Source of the DNA: Streptomyces sp. Root431
GTDB lineage: Bacteria; Actinomycetota; Actinomycetes; Streptomycetales; Streptomycetaceae
Assembly (NCBI RefSeq): GCF_001426585.1
Contig: NZ_LMEI01000008.1
Location: forward strand, 414,263 to 478,262
Reading direction: 5' to 3'
DNA length: 64,000 nucleotides
Shown: piece after piece, positions 52,126 to 60,751 of the stretch
Layout: each line of letters opens with the position of its first letter
Numbering within the stretch: the first letter of the stretch is position 1
Notes under the pieces: model-generated
Database searches by the model: none
The model's input: the letters and a program-made list of their open reading frames with translations, nothing else
What the model was told of the DNA's origin: nothing
Program-made: the position numbers and the translations under genes

Positions 52126-52147
52126 CCTGAGTGAACGGAAGGTGAAC
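52126..52147 (-). promoter_or_regulatory. PHO box (PhoP-binding direct repeats)
   Basis: On the minus strand two 11-bp units follow each other: GTTCACCTTCC then GTTCACTCAGG, both close to the streptomycete consensus GTTCACCCRGC-type unit. PhoP should therefore control the pit operon in response to phosphate. Confidence 0.85.
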
Positions 52148-52511
52148 TGGGGCGGGCGACGTGGTGTCTCCATCCGGTGTCAAGGGATTCCGCTTAGCCC
52201 CCCGCCGAGGTGCGCGTCCACGATGCGGTCACCCTGCGACCCCGGGTAATCCGGGCCCTCAGGGGCCACAGGAGACCCGGCCCGGTTCGTCCCCCGCCGC
52301 CCCGTTCCGCTCCCTGGACCGGACCATCCGACCGGGGGACCCCGCCGAGGAGACCCATGTCACTCCCCAGGGGGTGCCCGGGCCCGGCGACGACTCCCAC
52401 GGCCGCACACCCCACGGCTCCACCCCCACGGCATCCCCACGGAGCTGCGGCGACACCCCCGCCCGGGTCCGCCCGGTGGCAGGCCGCCCGGGACCTGCCG
52501 ACACTGGGAGC
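52148..52511. other. Upstream region of the hydrolase gene
   Basis: About 364 bp beyond the PHO box to the next start. It is GC-rich and open in several frames, but I find no convincing gene. GACACT (52500-52505), exactly 6 nt before GTG 52512, is a possible -10 for a leaderless message. Confidence 0.45.
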
Positions 52512-53639
52512 GTGCGCCCGGCTACAGCGACGGCAGCGGCCGTCACCACCCTGATCGGTGTCGGTGCGGCCGCGATAGCGGCCGGCCGGTACGCCAGCGA
52601 CGTCGCCCTCAGGGTGCCGTCCGGACGACCACTCCCGGGAGACCCCAGACTCACCGTGCACGCCACGGGACCCGAACGGATCACCCTCACCCGCAGCCTC
52701 GCCTCGCTGCGCCCCGGCACGTACGGAATGGAGGCCCCCGGCCTCCACGCCGTCCTCGGCCCCGTCCTCGACCGGGTCCCCCACACCGCAGACTCCGTCG
52801 TCCGCCGCCTCGAACGGGTCGAGCTCGGCGTCCTCGGCCCCGGCGTCCACGTCCGCCTCACCCCCCAGCTCCACCGGGGCACCCCGATCAGCGCCCTCGG
52901 GCTCGCCCACGAGGACGTCGAGATCCCCGGCGAGCTCGGCCCCCTGCCCGGCTGGCTCGTGGCCGCCCCCCGCACCACGTGGGTGATCGCGCTGCACGGC
53001 CTCGGCACCACCCGCGAGCACCCCCTGAACCTCGTCCCCTTCTTCAACCGGCGCAAGATTCCGGTCCTCGTCCCCACCTACCGCGGCGACGAGGGAGCGC
53101 CCGCCTCCCCGGACGGTCTCGCCCACCTCGGCGACTCCGAGTGGCGGGACGTCGACGCCGCCATCCGCTACGCCGTCCGCCGCGGTGCCACCAAGGTCGT
53201 CCTGCACGGCTGGGGGACCGGCGCCGCGATGGCCCTGCGCGCCGCCGCCGAGTCGGGCGTACGCGACCGGATCGGCGGCCTCGTCCTCGACTCCCCGGTC
53301 CTGGACTGGGAGGCCACCCTCCGCAACCTCGCCGCGGCCCACCACGTCCCCGGCCCCCTGCTCCCGCTCGCCGTCCGCGCCGCCCAGGGCCGGACGGGCC
53401 CGCACGGGGACCGGCTCCAGGCCGCCTCCGAACCGGGCGCCCTCCGCGTCCCGGTCCTCCTCTTCCACGGACCCGACGACACGATCGCCCCCTGGGAACC
53501 GTCCGTCGAGCTCGCCGCCCGCCGCCCCGATCTCGTCACCCTCCACACGGTCCGGCACGCCCCGCACGCGGCGATGTGGAACGCCGACCCCGTCCGCTAC
53601 GAGGAGGCCCTGCGCCGCTTCCTCACCCCCCTGCTCTGA
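52512..53639 (+). CDS. Alpha/beta-hydrolase with N-terminal membrane segment
   Basis: 375-aa protein: a hydrophobic helix (about 5-24; AAAVTTLIGVGAAAIAAG), a variable region, then an alpha/beta-hydrolase fold (about 145-375). It has IALHGLGTTREH as oxyanion loop and LHGWGTGAAMAL as the nucleophile elbow (Gly-Trp-Gly in place of Gly-x-Ser-x-Gly). FHGPDDTIAPW carries the Asp and HAPHAAMW the late His. The elbow lacks the usual Ser, so catalysis is in doubt. GTG 52512 is the likely start; the only purine run is too close to act as a ribosome binding site. Confidence 0.75.
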   Translation: MRPATATAAAVTTLIGVGAAAIAAGRYASDVALRVPSGRPLPGDPRLTVHATGPERITLTRSLASLRPGTYGMEAPGLHAVLGPVLDRVPHTADSVVRRLERVELGVLGPGVHVRLTPQLHRGTPISALGLAHEDVEIPGELGPLPGWLVAAPRTTWVIALHGLGTTREHPLNLVPFFNRRKIPVLVPTYRGDEGAPASPDGLAHLGDSEWRDVDAAIRYAVRRGATKVVLHGWGTGAAMALRAAAESGVRDRIGGLVLDSPVLDWEATLRNLAAAHHVPGPLLPLAVRAAQGRTGPHGDRLQAASEPGALRVPVLLFHGPDDTIAPWEPSVELAARRPDLVTLHTVRHAPHAAMWNADPVRYEEALRRFLTPLL

Positions 53640-53728
53640 CGGCCGCCGCCGCCCCGCTCAAGCGGCCGTTCTGACGGGGCTGCGGATTCCGATTGGGCTT
53701 TCGGGCCGTCAGCGGGAAGACTGCCCCC

Positions 53729-55180
53729 GTGACGTCTCGAAAGCCCGATGAACCATTGGCGCGCAACTCCAGACTCCGACTCGTCCGCCCGCGGGCGCTG
53801 GCCACCGCCCGACGGGCCGTGACGACCCGGCGCACCCGGCCGGCGCCGCGGCCGCCCGAGGGCACTCCGCCCCGCGCGGAACTCGCCCGCCAGGCCCGGC
53901 ACGTCCTCGCCGACGCCGTACGGATCGCCCGCTGGGCCGCCGTCGAGCGCGGCCCCGAAGCCGCCCTCCGTGCCGGCCCCGCAGCCGTCACCTCCGAGGA
54001 ACGCGCCGCGGACGCGCTGGACCTGACGCCCGGCCAGATCCGGGCCGGCTGGGACCGCGCCCGGCTCGCGGGGCTCGTCGAGCTCCACGGCGACACCGCC
54101 CGCCCCGGCTGGCGGCTGCACGCCTGGGACCGGGACGACTCCGCCGTCCTGCGCGGCTGGGTCGCCCTCTTCGACGCCTGGTCACTGGTCCACCCGGCGC
54201 CCGAGGGCGTCGCGCCGAGCGCCGTCGCCGAGGTCGTCGAGGCCGTCCCGCAGGTGCTCTCCCTGCTCCAGCTCTCCCAGGGCCCGGTCCTCGTCCCGGC
54301 CCTCCTCGACCTCCTCGGCCAGCGCGTCGAGGAGCTCCGCGAGGAGCGCTGCGAGGTCCCGGCGACCGAGCAGACCCCGGAGCAGCCGACCACCGGCCCC
54401 GAGGCGGCGACCACCGCCCACGAGCCGCAGGACACCCCCGGCACGGACGGGCTCCCGGCCCTCCTCGACTGGGCGCTCGAAGGCCTGGCGGCCGTCGGCG
54501 CGCTCACCCTCGACCCCGGCGCGGACGCCCGGCACGCCACCCTGACACCCCTCGGCAACTGGGCGGTCTGGGTCAAGCTGGAGCAGATCTGCGTCGCCGC
54601 GCAGAGCCCCGCGGGCAACATCGAGCAGTCCGCCGAGGACATGCTCCGCGGCTGCGCCCGGCTCACCCCGGGGCCGGCCCGCGCCGAGTACCGCGCCTGG
54701 CTCGCGGCCCGCACGCTCTCCAGCGCCGTGGCCGAACTCCTCGCCGTCGCCCGCGGCGAGGACGCCCTCCTGCGCGGCCTCGCCTTCGAGGCGCTCCGGG
54801 TCGTCGGAGCCCCCGCCGAGGCCGAGGTCCGCGCCACCGTCGCCGAGCCGTCCCTGCGTCCGTACGCGCTGCTGTGGCTCGCGGAGTACGAGGGTGCCGA
54901 CCCCGACGACGCGCAGGAGGTCCTCACCCGCGAGGAGGCCACCTGGCTCTGGGTCGACACGGCGGCGGCCGTCGCCGACCACGGCGAGAGCGAGCTGCTC
55001 GTCCGCCACCTCGAATCCGCCGTCCAGGGCACCGTCCCCGCGCTGCTCGACGAGGTCAGGGCCGTCGGCCACCCGCGGACCGTCCAGGTCCTGGTCGCCC
55101 TGGCCGCGGCCCACCCGGACCCGGCCCTGTCCAAGGCGGTCCGCAGGGCCGCCTTCCAGGTCCACACCGGCGGCGCCTGA
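53729..55180 (+). CDS. Conserved streptomycete protein of unknown function
   Basis: 483-aa soluble, highly helical protein with a basic N-terminus (about 1-50). A possible winged-helix-like part (about 75-145; TSEERAADALDLTPGQIRAGWDRARLAGLVELHG) follows, then an acidic Thr/Pro linker (about 215-245) and a C-terminal helical-repeat region resembling HEAT-type pairs. I know no function. AAGACT ends 6 nt before GTG 53729, suggesting a leaderless mRNA. Confidence 0.75.
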   Translation: MTSRKPDEPLARNSRLRLVRPRALATARRAVTTRRTRPAPRPPEGTPPRAELARQARHVLADAVRIARWAAVERGPEAALRAGPAAVTSEERAADALDLTPGQIRAGWDRARLAGLVELHGDTARPGWRLHAWDRDDSAVLRGWVALFDAWSLVHPAPEGVAPSAVAEVVEAVPQVLSLLQLSQGPVLVPALLDLLGQRVEELREERCEVPATEQTPEQPTTGPEAATTAHEPQDTPGTDGLPALLDWALEGLAAVGALTLDPGADARHATLTPLGNWAVWVKLEQICVAAQSPAGNIEQSAEDMLRGCARLTPGPARAEYRAWLAARTLSSAVAELLAVARGEDALLRGLAFEALRVVGAPAEAEVRATVAEPSLRPYALLWLAEYEGADPDDAQEVLTREEATWLWVDTAAAVADHGESELLVRHLESAVQGTVPALLDEVRAVGHPRTVQVLVALAAAHPDPALSKAVRRAAFQVHTGGA

Positions 55181-55196
55181 GCCGCTCGGACGACCC

Positions 55197-55230
55197 CGCC
55201 CGGCGCCCGGCTACTCCCCGGCGCCGGGCG
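55197..55230. terminator. Bidirectional terminator overlapping the VOC gene 3' end
   Basis: Perfect 11-bp arms CGCCCGGCGCC (55197-55207) and GGCGCCGGGCG (55220-55230) with a 12-nt loop, between convergent genes. The right arm and part of the loop include the last codons of the VOC gene. Confidence 0.82.
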
Positions 55231-55612
55231 TGTAGGTCCCGAAGCTCCAGATGTTGCCCTCGGCGTCCCGTGCCGTGTAGTCCCGCGAGCCGTACTCCTG
55301 GTCCGTGGGCGGCAGGACGATCTCGACGCCGTGGGCGACGGCCCGCGCGTGGTGCTCGTCGACGTCGTCCACGTGCACGAAGACGCCCACCGGGCCCCCG
55401 CCGGCCATCAGCTTGTCGAACTCGCTGCCCGTGCCCTTGCTGCCGAGCATCACCATGCCGTTCCCGTACGCGAGCTCGGCATGCGCGACCAGCCCGTCCT
55501 CGCCCTCGTACACCGCGTTCGCCGTGAAGCCGAAGCCCTCGGTGAGCAGCTTGATCGCGCCCTTCGCGTCCTGGTACGTCAGCGTCGGACAGATGTGGGG
55601 TGCCTCAGCCAT
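55211..55612 (-). CDS. VOC-superfamily (glyoxalase/bleomycin-resistance-like) protein
   Basis: 133-aa protein with the two beta-alpha-beta-beta-beta modules of the vicinal oxygen chelate fold (CPTLTYQDAKGAIKLLTEGFGF at the N-terminus; VGVFVHVDDVDEHHARAVAHGVEI and SRDYTARDAEGNIWSFGTY in the second half). The glyoxalase metal ligands are only partly present, so it may be a binding or resistance protein. ATG 55612 has AGGAAG 8 nt upstream. Confidence 0.87.
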   Translation of the reverse strand: MAEAPHICPTLTYQDAKGAIKLLTEGFGFTANAVYEGEDGLVAHAELAYGNGMVMLGSKGTGSEFDKLMAGGGPVGVFVHVDDVDEHHARAVAHGVEIVLPPTDQEYGSRDYTARDAEGNIWSFGTYTPGAGE

Positions 55613-55680
55613 CCCGATCACTTCCTCTCGATGCAGCCGAATGTGACCTGGATCTCAGTCTCTCAGCCCCCGCCGACAAC

Positions 55681-56571
55681 TCAGCGGAAGGTGTTGCACT
55701 GGGCCATGTCGCCGGTCTTGTAGCCCTGGTAGAACCACTGCTGCCGCTGCGCCGCCGAGCCGTGCGTCCAGTTCTCCGGGGTCACCCGGCCCTGGAACCT
55801 CTCCTGGATGCGGTCGTCGCCCACCGCGGCCGCCGCGTCGAGACCGTCCCGGATGTCCTCGTCCGTGAGCCGGGTCAGCAGCGGCCGGCCCGTCTTCTCG
55901 TCGGGGGCGGTCGTCGCGTGCCGGGCCCACACCCCGGCGTAGCAGTCGGCCTGGAGCTCGACCCTGACGGCGTTGGAGTTCGCGCCGGTCCGGCCGTCCT
56001 GGGCGCGGCCGAGGGTCCCCATCAGGTTCTGGATGTGGTGGCCGTATTCGTGCGCCACCACGTACGCCTGGGCGAAGGGTCCGCCGCTCGACCCGAACTT
56101 CGTCCGCAGTTCGTCGAAGAAGCCCAGGTCCAGATAGACCTGGTGGTCCCCGGGGCAGTAGAACGGCCCGACGGCCGAGGTCGCCGAGCCGCACGCGGTC
56201 CCGACCCGCTGGGAGAACATCACGGTGGGGGCGTTCCCGTAGGTCCCGCCCCGCCGCGCGTACTCGCTCCGCCAGAAGTCCTGGACGCTGTTGACGACGG
56301 CGACGATCCGGCAGTCCTCGCGGGTGTTGGCGTCCGAGCCCTTCTTGCAGGTCTGGTTCACCTGGGTCGCGGAGGAGGAGGTCGCGACCGGCTCGTCGCC
56401 GCCGTCGGAGAGCCCGAGCTGCTCGGGGCCGACCCCGAAGATCACGCCCAGGATCAGCGCGATGAGGCCGATGATGCCGCCGCCGACCGTCGCTCTGCCG
56501 CCCGGGACGCGACTGCTCCGGACGTCCTTGACCTCCGAGGTGTCCAGGTCGGCGTCGTCGTCGAACTGCAC
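55681..56571 (-). CDS. Membrane-anchored neutral zinc metallopeptidase (YpfJ/KPN_02809 family)
   Basis: 296-aa protein with a short cytoplasmic N-terminus, one TM helix (about 29-48) and an extracytoplasmic peptidase domain. The zinc motif is HEYGHH (174-179), with the third ligand Glu in [13 protein letters not shown]. Four Cys residues (75, 87, 127, 139) could form disulfides. GTG 56571 has GGAGGG upstream. Substrate unknown. Confidence 0.9.
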   Translation of the reverse strand: MQFDDDADLDTSEVKDVRSSRVPGGRATVGGGIIGLIALILGVIFGVGPEQLGLSDGGDEPVATSSSATQVNQTCKKGSDANTREDCRIVAVVNSVQDFWRSEYARRGGTYGNAPTVMFSQRVGTACGSATSAVGPFYCPGDHQVYLDLGFFDELRTKFGSSGGPFAQAYVVAHEYGHHIQNLMGTLGRAQDGRTGANSNAVRVELQADCYAGVWARHATTAPDEKTGRPLLTRLTDEDIRDGLDAAAAVGDDRIQERFQGRVTPENWTHGSAAQRQQWFYQGYKTGDMAQCNTFR

Positions 56572-56749
56572 GGTCCACCACCCTCCGCGTCACTGCCGCG
56601 GCAGTGGCCGCCGCCCTGCGCCGAGTATCGAACGATCTCTCACCACTCGCCCCTTTTGTGAGATATGGCAGAGATCTTGAGAAATGTGAGAAAGCTCCGA
56701 TCTCGCCAGAAGACACCCACATGGCCGAAAACCAGTTGCAGGAGCCCGT

Positions 56750-56755
56750 TAGACT
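56750..56755 (+). promoter_or_regulatory. Candidate -10 ahead of the ABC-F leader
   Basis: TAGACT, with the leader-peptide ATG exactly 6 nt downstream. No clear -35. Confidence 0.45.
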
Positions 56756-56761
56756 GGCCGT

Positions 56762-56785
56762 ATGGCCACTCTCCCCGTGCATTAG
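56762..56785 (+). CDS. Candidate 7-aa leader peptide of the ABC-F gene
   Basis: ATG-led frame encoding MATLPVH and a TAG stop, 61 nt before the ABC-F start. Short leader frames commonly mediate antibiotic-induced attenuation of ABC-F genes in actinobacteria. Only position and the nearby -10-like TAGACT support it. Confidence 0.4.
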   Translation: MATLPVH

Positions 56786-56846
56786 CGGCGTCGAAGCCCG
56801 TCAGCAGCAGTCCTTCCGCCGTTTCCCACCGCCCTGGAGTCTGTCC

Positions 56847-58445
56847 GTGATCACCGCCACCGGCATCGAGCTGCGCGCCGGCGCCCGCGTCCTCATCGAG
56901 TCCGCTTCCTTCCGCGTCGCCAAGGGCGACCGCATCGGCCTCGTCGGCCGCAACGGAGCGGGCAAGACCACCCTCACCAAGTGCCTCGCGGGCGAGGGCC
57001 AGCCGGCCGCCGGTGCCATCGCCCGCTCCGGCGAGGTCGGCTACCTCCCGCAGGACCCGCGCACCGGTGACCTCGACGTCCTGGCCCGCGACCGCATCCT
57101 CTCCGCCCGCGGCCTCGACACCCTCCTCAAGAAGATGCGGGCGAACGAGGAGCGCATCGCGACCGGCAGCGGCGGCACCCGCGACAAGGCCATGCGGCAG
57201 TACGAGCGCCAGGAGACCGAGTTCCTGACCAAGGGCGGTTACGCGGCCGAGGCCGAGGCCTCCACCATCGCCGCCGCCCTCGGCCTCCCCGACCGGGTCA
57301 TGGGCCAGCCGCTGCACACCCTCTCCGGTGGTCAGCGCCGCCGCGTCGAGCTCGCCCGGATCCTCTTCTCGGACGCCGACACGCTGCTCCTCGACGAGCC
57401 GACCAACCACCTCGACGCCGACTCCATCATCTGGCTGCGCGACTACCTGAAGACCTACCGCGGTGGCTTCATCGTCATCTCCCACGACGTCGACCTCGTC
57501 GAGACCGTCGTGAACAAGGTCTTCTACCTGGACGCCAACCGCTCCACGATCGACGTCTACAACATGGGCTGGAAGCTCTACCAGCAGCAGCGCGAGGCCG
57601 ACGAGAAGCGCCGCAAGCGCGAGCGCCAGAACGCCGAGAAGAAGGCCGCCGCCCTCAACTCGCAGGCCGACAAGATGCGCGCCAAGGCCACCAAGACCGT
57701 CGCCGCGCAGAACATGGCCAAGCGCGCCGAGCGCCTGCTCTCCGGTCTGGATGCCGTGCGCGTCTCCGACAAGGTCGCCAAGCTCCGCTTCCCGGACCCC
57801 GCGCCCTGCGGCAAGACCCCGCTGACCGCCGAGGGGCTCTCCAAGTCCTACGGCTCGCTCGAGATCTTCACCGACGTGGACCTCGCCATCGACAAGGGCT
57901 CCCGCGTCGTCATCCTCGGCCTCAACGGCGCGGGCAAGACGACCCTGCTGCGCCTCCTCGGCGGTGTCGAGACCCCCGACACGGGCCAGGTCACCCCCGG
58001 CCACGGCCTGAAGCTCGGCTACTACGCCCAGGAGCACGAGACGCTCGACCCCGAGCGGACCGTCCTGGAGAACATGCGCTCGGCCGCGCCCGACCTCGAC
58101 CTCGTCGACGTCCGCAAGACGCTCGGTTCCTTCCTCTTCTCCGGCGACGACGTCGACAAGCCGGCCGGGGTGCTCTCCGGCGGCGAGAAGACCCGTCTCG
58201 CGCTCGCGACCCTCGTCGTCTCCTCGGCCAACGTGCTGCTCCTCGACGAGCCGACCAACAACCTCGACCCCGCCAGCCGCGAGGAGATCCTCGGCGCCCT
58301 GCGGACGTACAAGGGCGCGGTCGTCCTCGTCACCCACGACGAGGGCGCGGTCGAGGCGCTCGACCCGGAGCGGATCATCCTGCTCCCGGACGGCGTCGAG
58401 GACCTGTGGGGCGCGGACTACGCGGACCTCGTGGCCCTGGCCTGA
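56847..58445 (+). CDS. ABC-F family ATPase (duplicated ATP-binding protein)
   Basis: 532-aa soluble protein with two ABC domains and no membrane part. Walker A 1 is GRNGAGKTT (34-42) with LSGGQRRRVELA and DEPTNHLD. Walker A 2 is GLNGAGKTT (about 355-363) with LSGGEKTRLALA and DEPTNNLD. A basic, helical interdomain linker (about 240-310; READEKRRKRERQNAEKKAAAL) is the ribosome-probing P-site tip. ABC-F proteins act on stalled or antibiotic-bound ribosomes. GTG 56847 has GGAG 8 nt upstream. Confidence 0.93.
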   Translation: MITATGIELRAGARVLIESASFRVAKGDRIGLVGRNGAGKTTLTKCLAGEGQPAAGAIARSGEVGYLPQDPRTGDLDVLARDRILSARGLDTLLKKMRANEERIATGSGGTRDKAMRQYERQETEFLTKGGYAAEAEASTIAAALGLPDRVMGQPLHTLSGGQRRRVELARILFSDADTLLLDEPTNHLDADSIIWLRDYLKTYRGGFIVISHDVDLVETVVNKVFYLDANRSTIDVYNMGWKLYQQQREADEKRRKRERQNAEKKAAALNSQADKMRAKATKTVAAQNMAKRAERLLSGLDAVRVSDKVAKLRFPDPAPCGKTPLTAEGLSKSYGSLEIFTDVDLAIDKGSRVVILGLNGAGKTTLLRLLGGVETPDTGQVTPGHGLKLGYYAQEHETLDPERTVLENMRSAAPDLDLVDVRKTLGSFLFSGDDVDKPAGVLSGGEKTRLALATLVVSSANVLLLDEPTNNLDPASREEILGALRTYKGAVVLVTHDEGAVEALDPERIILLPDGVEDLWGADYADLVALA

Positions 58446-58821
58446 CCCTGCCCGGAGCTCCGGAAGCGCCCGACGGCGTGCCCCGGGGCCCGAAGTGATC
58501 ATTCAGGGCTGGATCATTCGGCTCATGGGTGATCCTTCATCTGAGTGAGGGCGTCTCGTACACCCCGGCGCGGTGCTCTGCCGAATCCTTCCGGCAGACC
58601 CGCGCCGTACGTGTGTTCCCCCTGCGGCCTTGACCTGGCACTTCCCGCGCCGGGCGGCGCGGGGTCCGCTTTCCCTCGGTGCGGAATATGTGATTCCGCT
58701 CGTGGCGGGGACGTGCTCCTCCCGCAACCCGGCGGCACGGACCTTGTCGAATGGGTGGCCAGGACGCCGGGGAGGGGTGATCATGAGAAGTCCAGAGCGC
58801 ACTTCCCATGAGGAGGCACGG
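58446..58821. promoter_or_regulatory. 376-bp upstream region of the Gbn-like gene with GATC sites
   Basis: No gene seen. A perfect palindrome CCGGAGCTCCGG lies at 58452-58463 just after the ABC-F stop. GATC occurs at 58497-58500, 58512-58515, 58531-58534 and 58779-58782. Gbn is described as a GATC-binding nucleoid protein, so these are candidate autoregulatory sites. Confidence 0.55.
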
Positions 58822-59043
58822 GTGGCCGAGACTCTGAAGAAGGGCAGCCGGGTGACCGGCGCCGCGCGCGACAAGCTCGCGGCAGACCTGAAGAAGAAGT
58901 ACGACTCCGGTGCGAGCATCCGGGCGCTGGCCGAGGAAACCGGCCGCTCCTACGGATTCGTCCACCGGATGCTGAGCGAGTCCGGAGTCACGCTGCGCGG
59001 ACGCGGCGGAGCGACACGGGGCAAGAAGGCAGCCTCGGTCTGA
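58822..59043 (+). CDS. gbn: Gbn-like small nucleoid-associated HTH protein
   Basis: 73-aa basic protein. N-terminal helix KGSRVTGAARDKLAADLKKKYD, an HTH (about 25-55; SGASIRALAEETGRSYGFVHRMLSESGV) and a basic Gly/Arg tail (RGRGGATRGKKA). Length, sequence and position next to an enoyl-CoA hydratase gene match what I recall of S. coelicolor SCO1839 (Gbn), a small actinobacterial DNA-binding protein. GTG 58822 has AGGAGG 5 nt upstream. Confidence 0.85.
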   Translation: MAETLKKGSRVTGAARDKLAADLKKKYDSGASIRALAEETGRSYGFVHRMLSESGVTLRGRGGATRGKKAASV

Positions 59044-59063
59044 GTCATCGGGGCGGCTCTACC

Positions 59064-59086
59064 GGCCACCGGGTCTCTCGGTGGCC
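59064..59086 (+). terminator. Hairpin terminator after gbn
   Basis: GGCCACCG/CGGTGGCC stem (59064-59071 and 59079-59086) with a 7-nt loop, 20 bp past the gbn stop. Confidence 0.75.
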
Positions 59087-59173
59087 ACCCGGTCGACCTC
59101 ACGGTCGGCCAGGTGGTTACTGTGCAGTCACTTAGCATCGACGCAAGTGCTGCACCGGAACCGGAGGCGCCCC

Positions 59174-59974
59174 ATGACTTCGCTCGACGACTCTGAGCTC
59201 GTATTCGACAAGGACGGTGTACGGCTCACCGTCGAGGACGCCGTTGCCACGGTGACCCTGACCAACCCGGCGAAGCGCAACGCTCAGTCTCCCGCTCTGT
59301 GGCGGGCGTTGACAGAAGCCGGTCGGTCGTTGCCCGGCAGCGTGCGGGTCGTGGTCCTGCGCGGAGAGGGAAAGTCCTTCTCCGCAGGGCTCGACCGGCA
59401 GGCGTTCACGCCCGAGGGCTTCGACGGAGAGCCGTCCTTCCTCGATCTCGCGCGCGGTTCCGAAGCGGACCTCGACGCGGAGATCGCCGAGTACCAGGAG
59501 GCGTTCACCTGGTGGCGCCGTAGCGATCTCGTGTCGATCGCGGCCGTCCAGGGCCACGCCATCGGCGCGGGCTTCCAGCTCGCCCTCGCGTGCGACCTGC
59601 GGGTCGTCGCCGAGGACGTGCAGTTCGCCATGCGCGAGACCAGCCTGGGTCTCGTCCCGGACCTGACCGGGACGCACCCGCTCGTCTCGCTCGTCGGCTA
59701 CGCCCGCGCGCTGGAGATCTGCGCCACCGGCCGCTTCGTCCACGCGGAGGAGGCCGAGCGCATCGGTCTCGCCAACATCTCCGTGCCCGCGGAAGAACTC
59801 GACGCGACGGTACGGGACCTGAGCGCCGCCCTGCTCGCCGCGCCGCGCGCCGCGGTCAACGAGACCAAGGCGCTCCTCCAGGCTGCCGCCGGCCGCTCGT
59901 ACGAAGAGCAGCGCGTCGCCGAGCGCGCCGCCCAGGCCCGCCGTCTGCGCGACCTCGCGGGCCTCGGCGACTGA
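59174..59974 (+). CDS. Enoyl-CoA hydratase/isomerase family protein
   Basis: 266-aa crotonase-fold enzyme. The oxyanion-hole segments are GKSFSAGLDRQ (about 66-76) and QGHAIGAGFQLALACDLR (about 130-147), followed by FAMRETSLGLVPDLTGTHPL. The first catalytic Glu position of classical hydratases is replaced (FQLALACD), while Glu in MRETSLG is kept, so isomerase or hydrolase activity is possible. GGAGG precedes ATG 59174. Convergent with the gene at 59993. Confidence 0.88.
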   Translation: MTSLDDSELVFDKDGVRLTVEDAVATVTLTNPAKRNAQSPALWRALTEAGRSLPGSVRVVVLRGEGKSFSAGLDRQAFTPEGFDGEPSFLDLARGSEADLDAEIAEYQEAFTWWRRSDLVSIAAVQGHAIGAGFQLALACDLRVVAEDVQFAMRETSLGLVPDLTGTHPLVSLVGYARALEICATGRFVHAEEAERIGLANISVPAEELDATVRDLSAALLAAPRAAVNETKALLQAAAGRSYEEQRVAERAAQARRLRDLAGLGD

Positions 59975-59992
59975 CGCTTCCCGCGGCGGTCC

Positions 59993-60658
59993 CTACCGCA
60001 GTTCCGATACGACTACCGTGACCGCCGTCGCCTCCGGGGCGACGGCGGTCACGGCGTTCCGTGCGGCACGCGCCACGTCCAGGGGGCGATGGCCCGCCGT
60101 CACCGCCAGCTCGACCCGCACCCCGTCGGAGCCCCGCCGGACCGGCGGGCCCAGCGCGTCCGTCACGCCCGCCACGCCCTCGACGCGCAGCGCCGCCAGC
60201 GCGGCGGGATCGTCCGTCGCGGGCGAGGGACGCCCGGGTGGGGGAGTGGTCGGCTCCGAATTCTCCGGCGCCGCGTCGAGCAGCTCCGTCACCCGCAGGT
60301 CCACGGCCGCCACCACCAGGCCGAGCCCGTCCTCCGCCGCCGCGAGCAGGGCCGCGCGCAGCTCGGCGGCGAGCTCCGGAAGCGGATGCCCCGCGATTGC
60401 CCCGAAGCCCACCGAGATCCGCAGCGCACCCTCCGCAGGCCCGGCGTCCGTTCCCGTGTCCGGGACGGCCTCCGTGCCGGGCCCGATGCGGAGCTCGCCC
60501 GGCACCGCTCCCCGTACCGCCGCCGCTGCCCCGTCGAGGACCGTCCGCGCCGCGCGCTCCGTGATCCAGGCCCCGTCCTCCGGTGCCCCGAGCGGCAGCA
60601 GCCTGCCCGGAGCGAGCCGGGCCCGTACCGCCGCCGTCCAACCTTCAGCCGTCGTCAT
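59993..60658 (-). CDS. Asp23-cluster-associated protein, function unknown
   Basis: 221-aa protein divergent from the first Asp23 gene. The C-terminal part (about 150-221; LRVEGVAGVTDALGPP...VRVELAVTAGHRPLDVARAARNAVTAV) resembles the alternating-strand fold of Asp23 domains. The N-terminal part (about 20-130) may be a second degenerate copy, with a Pro-rich linker between. I recall similar genes beside Asp23 loci in other streptomycetes under uninformative names. Confidence 0.65.
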   Translation of the reverse strand: MTTAEGWTAAVRARLAPGRLLPLGAPEDGAWITERAARTVLDGAAAAVRGAVPGELRIGPGTEAVPDTGTDAGPAEGALRISVGFGAIAGHPLPELAAELRAALLAAAEDGLGLVVAAVDLRVTELLDAAPENSEPTTPPPGRPSPATDDPAALAALRVEGVAGVTDALGPPVRRGSDGVRVELAVTAGHRPLDVARAARNAVTAVAPEATAVTVVVSELR

Positions 60659-60751
60659 TGCCCCAGCCTGCCGTATCCCCGGGGCGGGACCGGGCAGCCG
60701 CCCTTAGTGTGGGCAAAGAACCCCGAAATATCCCAGAAGGGGCGAAATCTA

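Noticed and set aside
56604..56846. N-terminal extension of the ABC-F protein
   Set aside because: The frame is open, but the extension has no ABC-F homology. GTG 56847 has a well-placed GGAG and starts at the usual family N-terminus.
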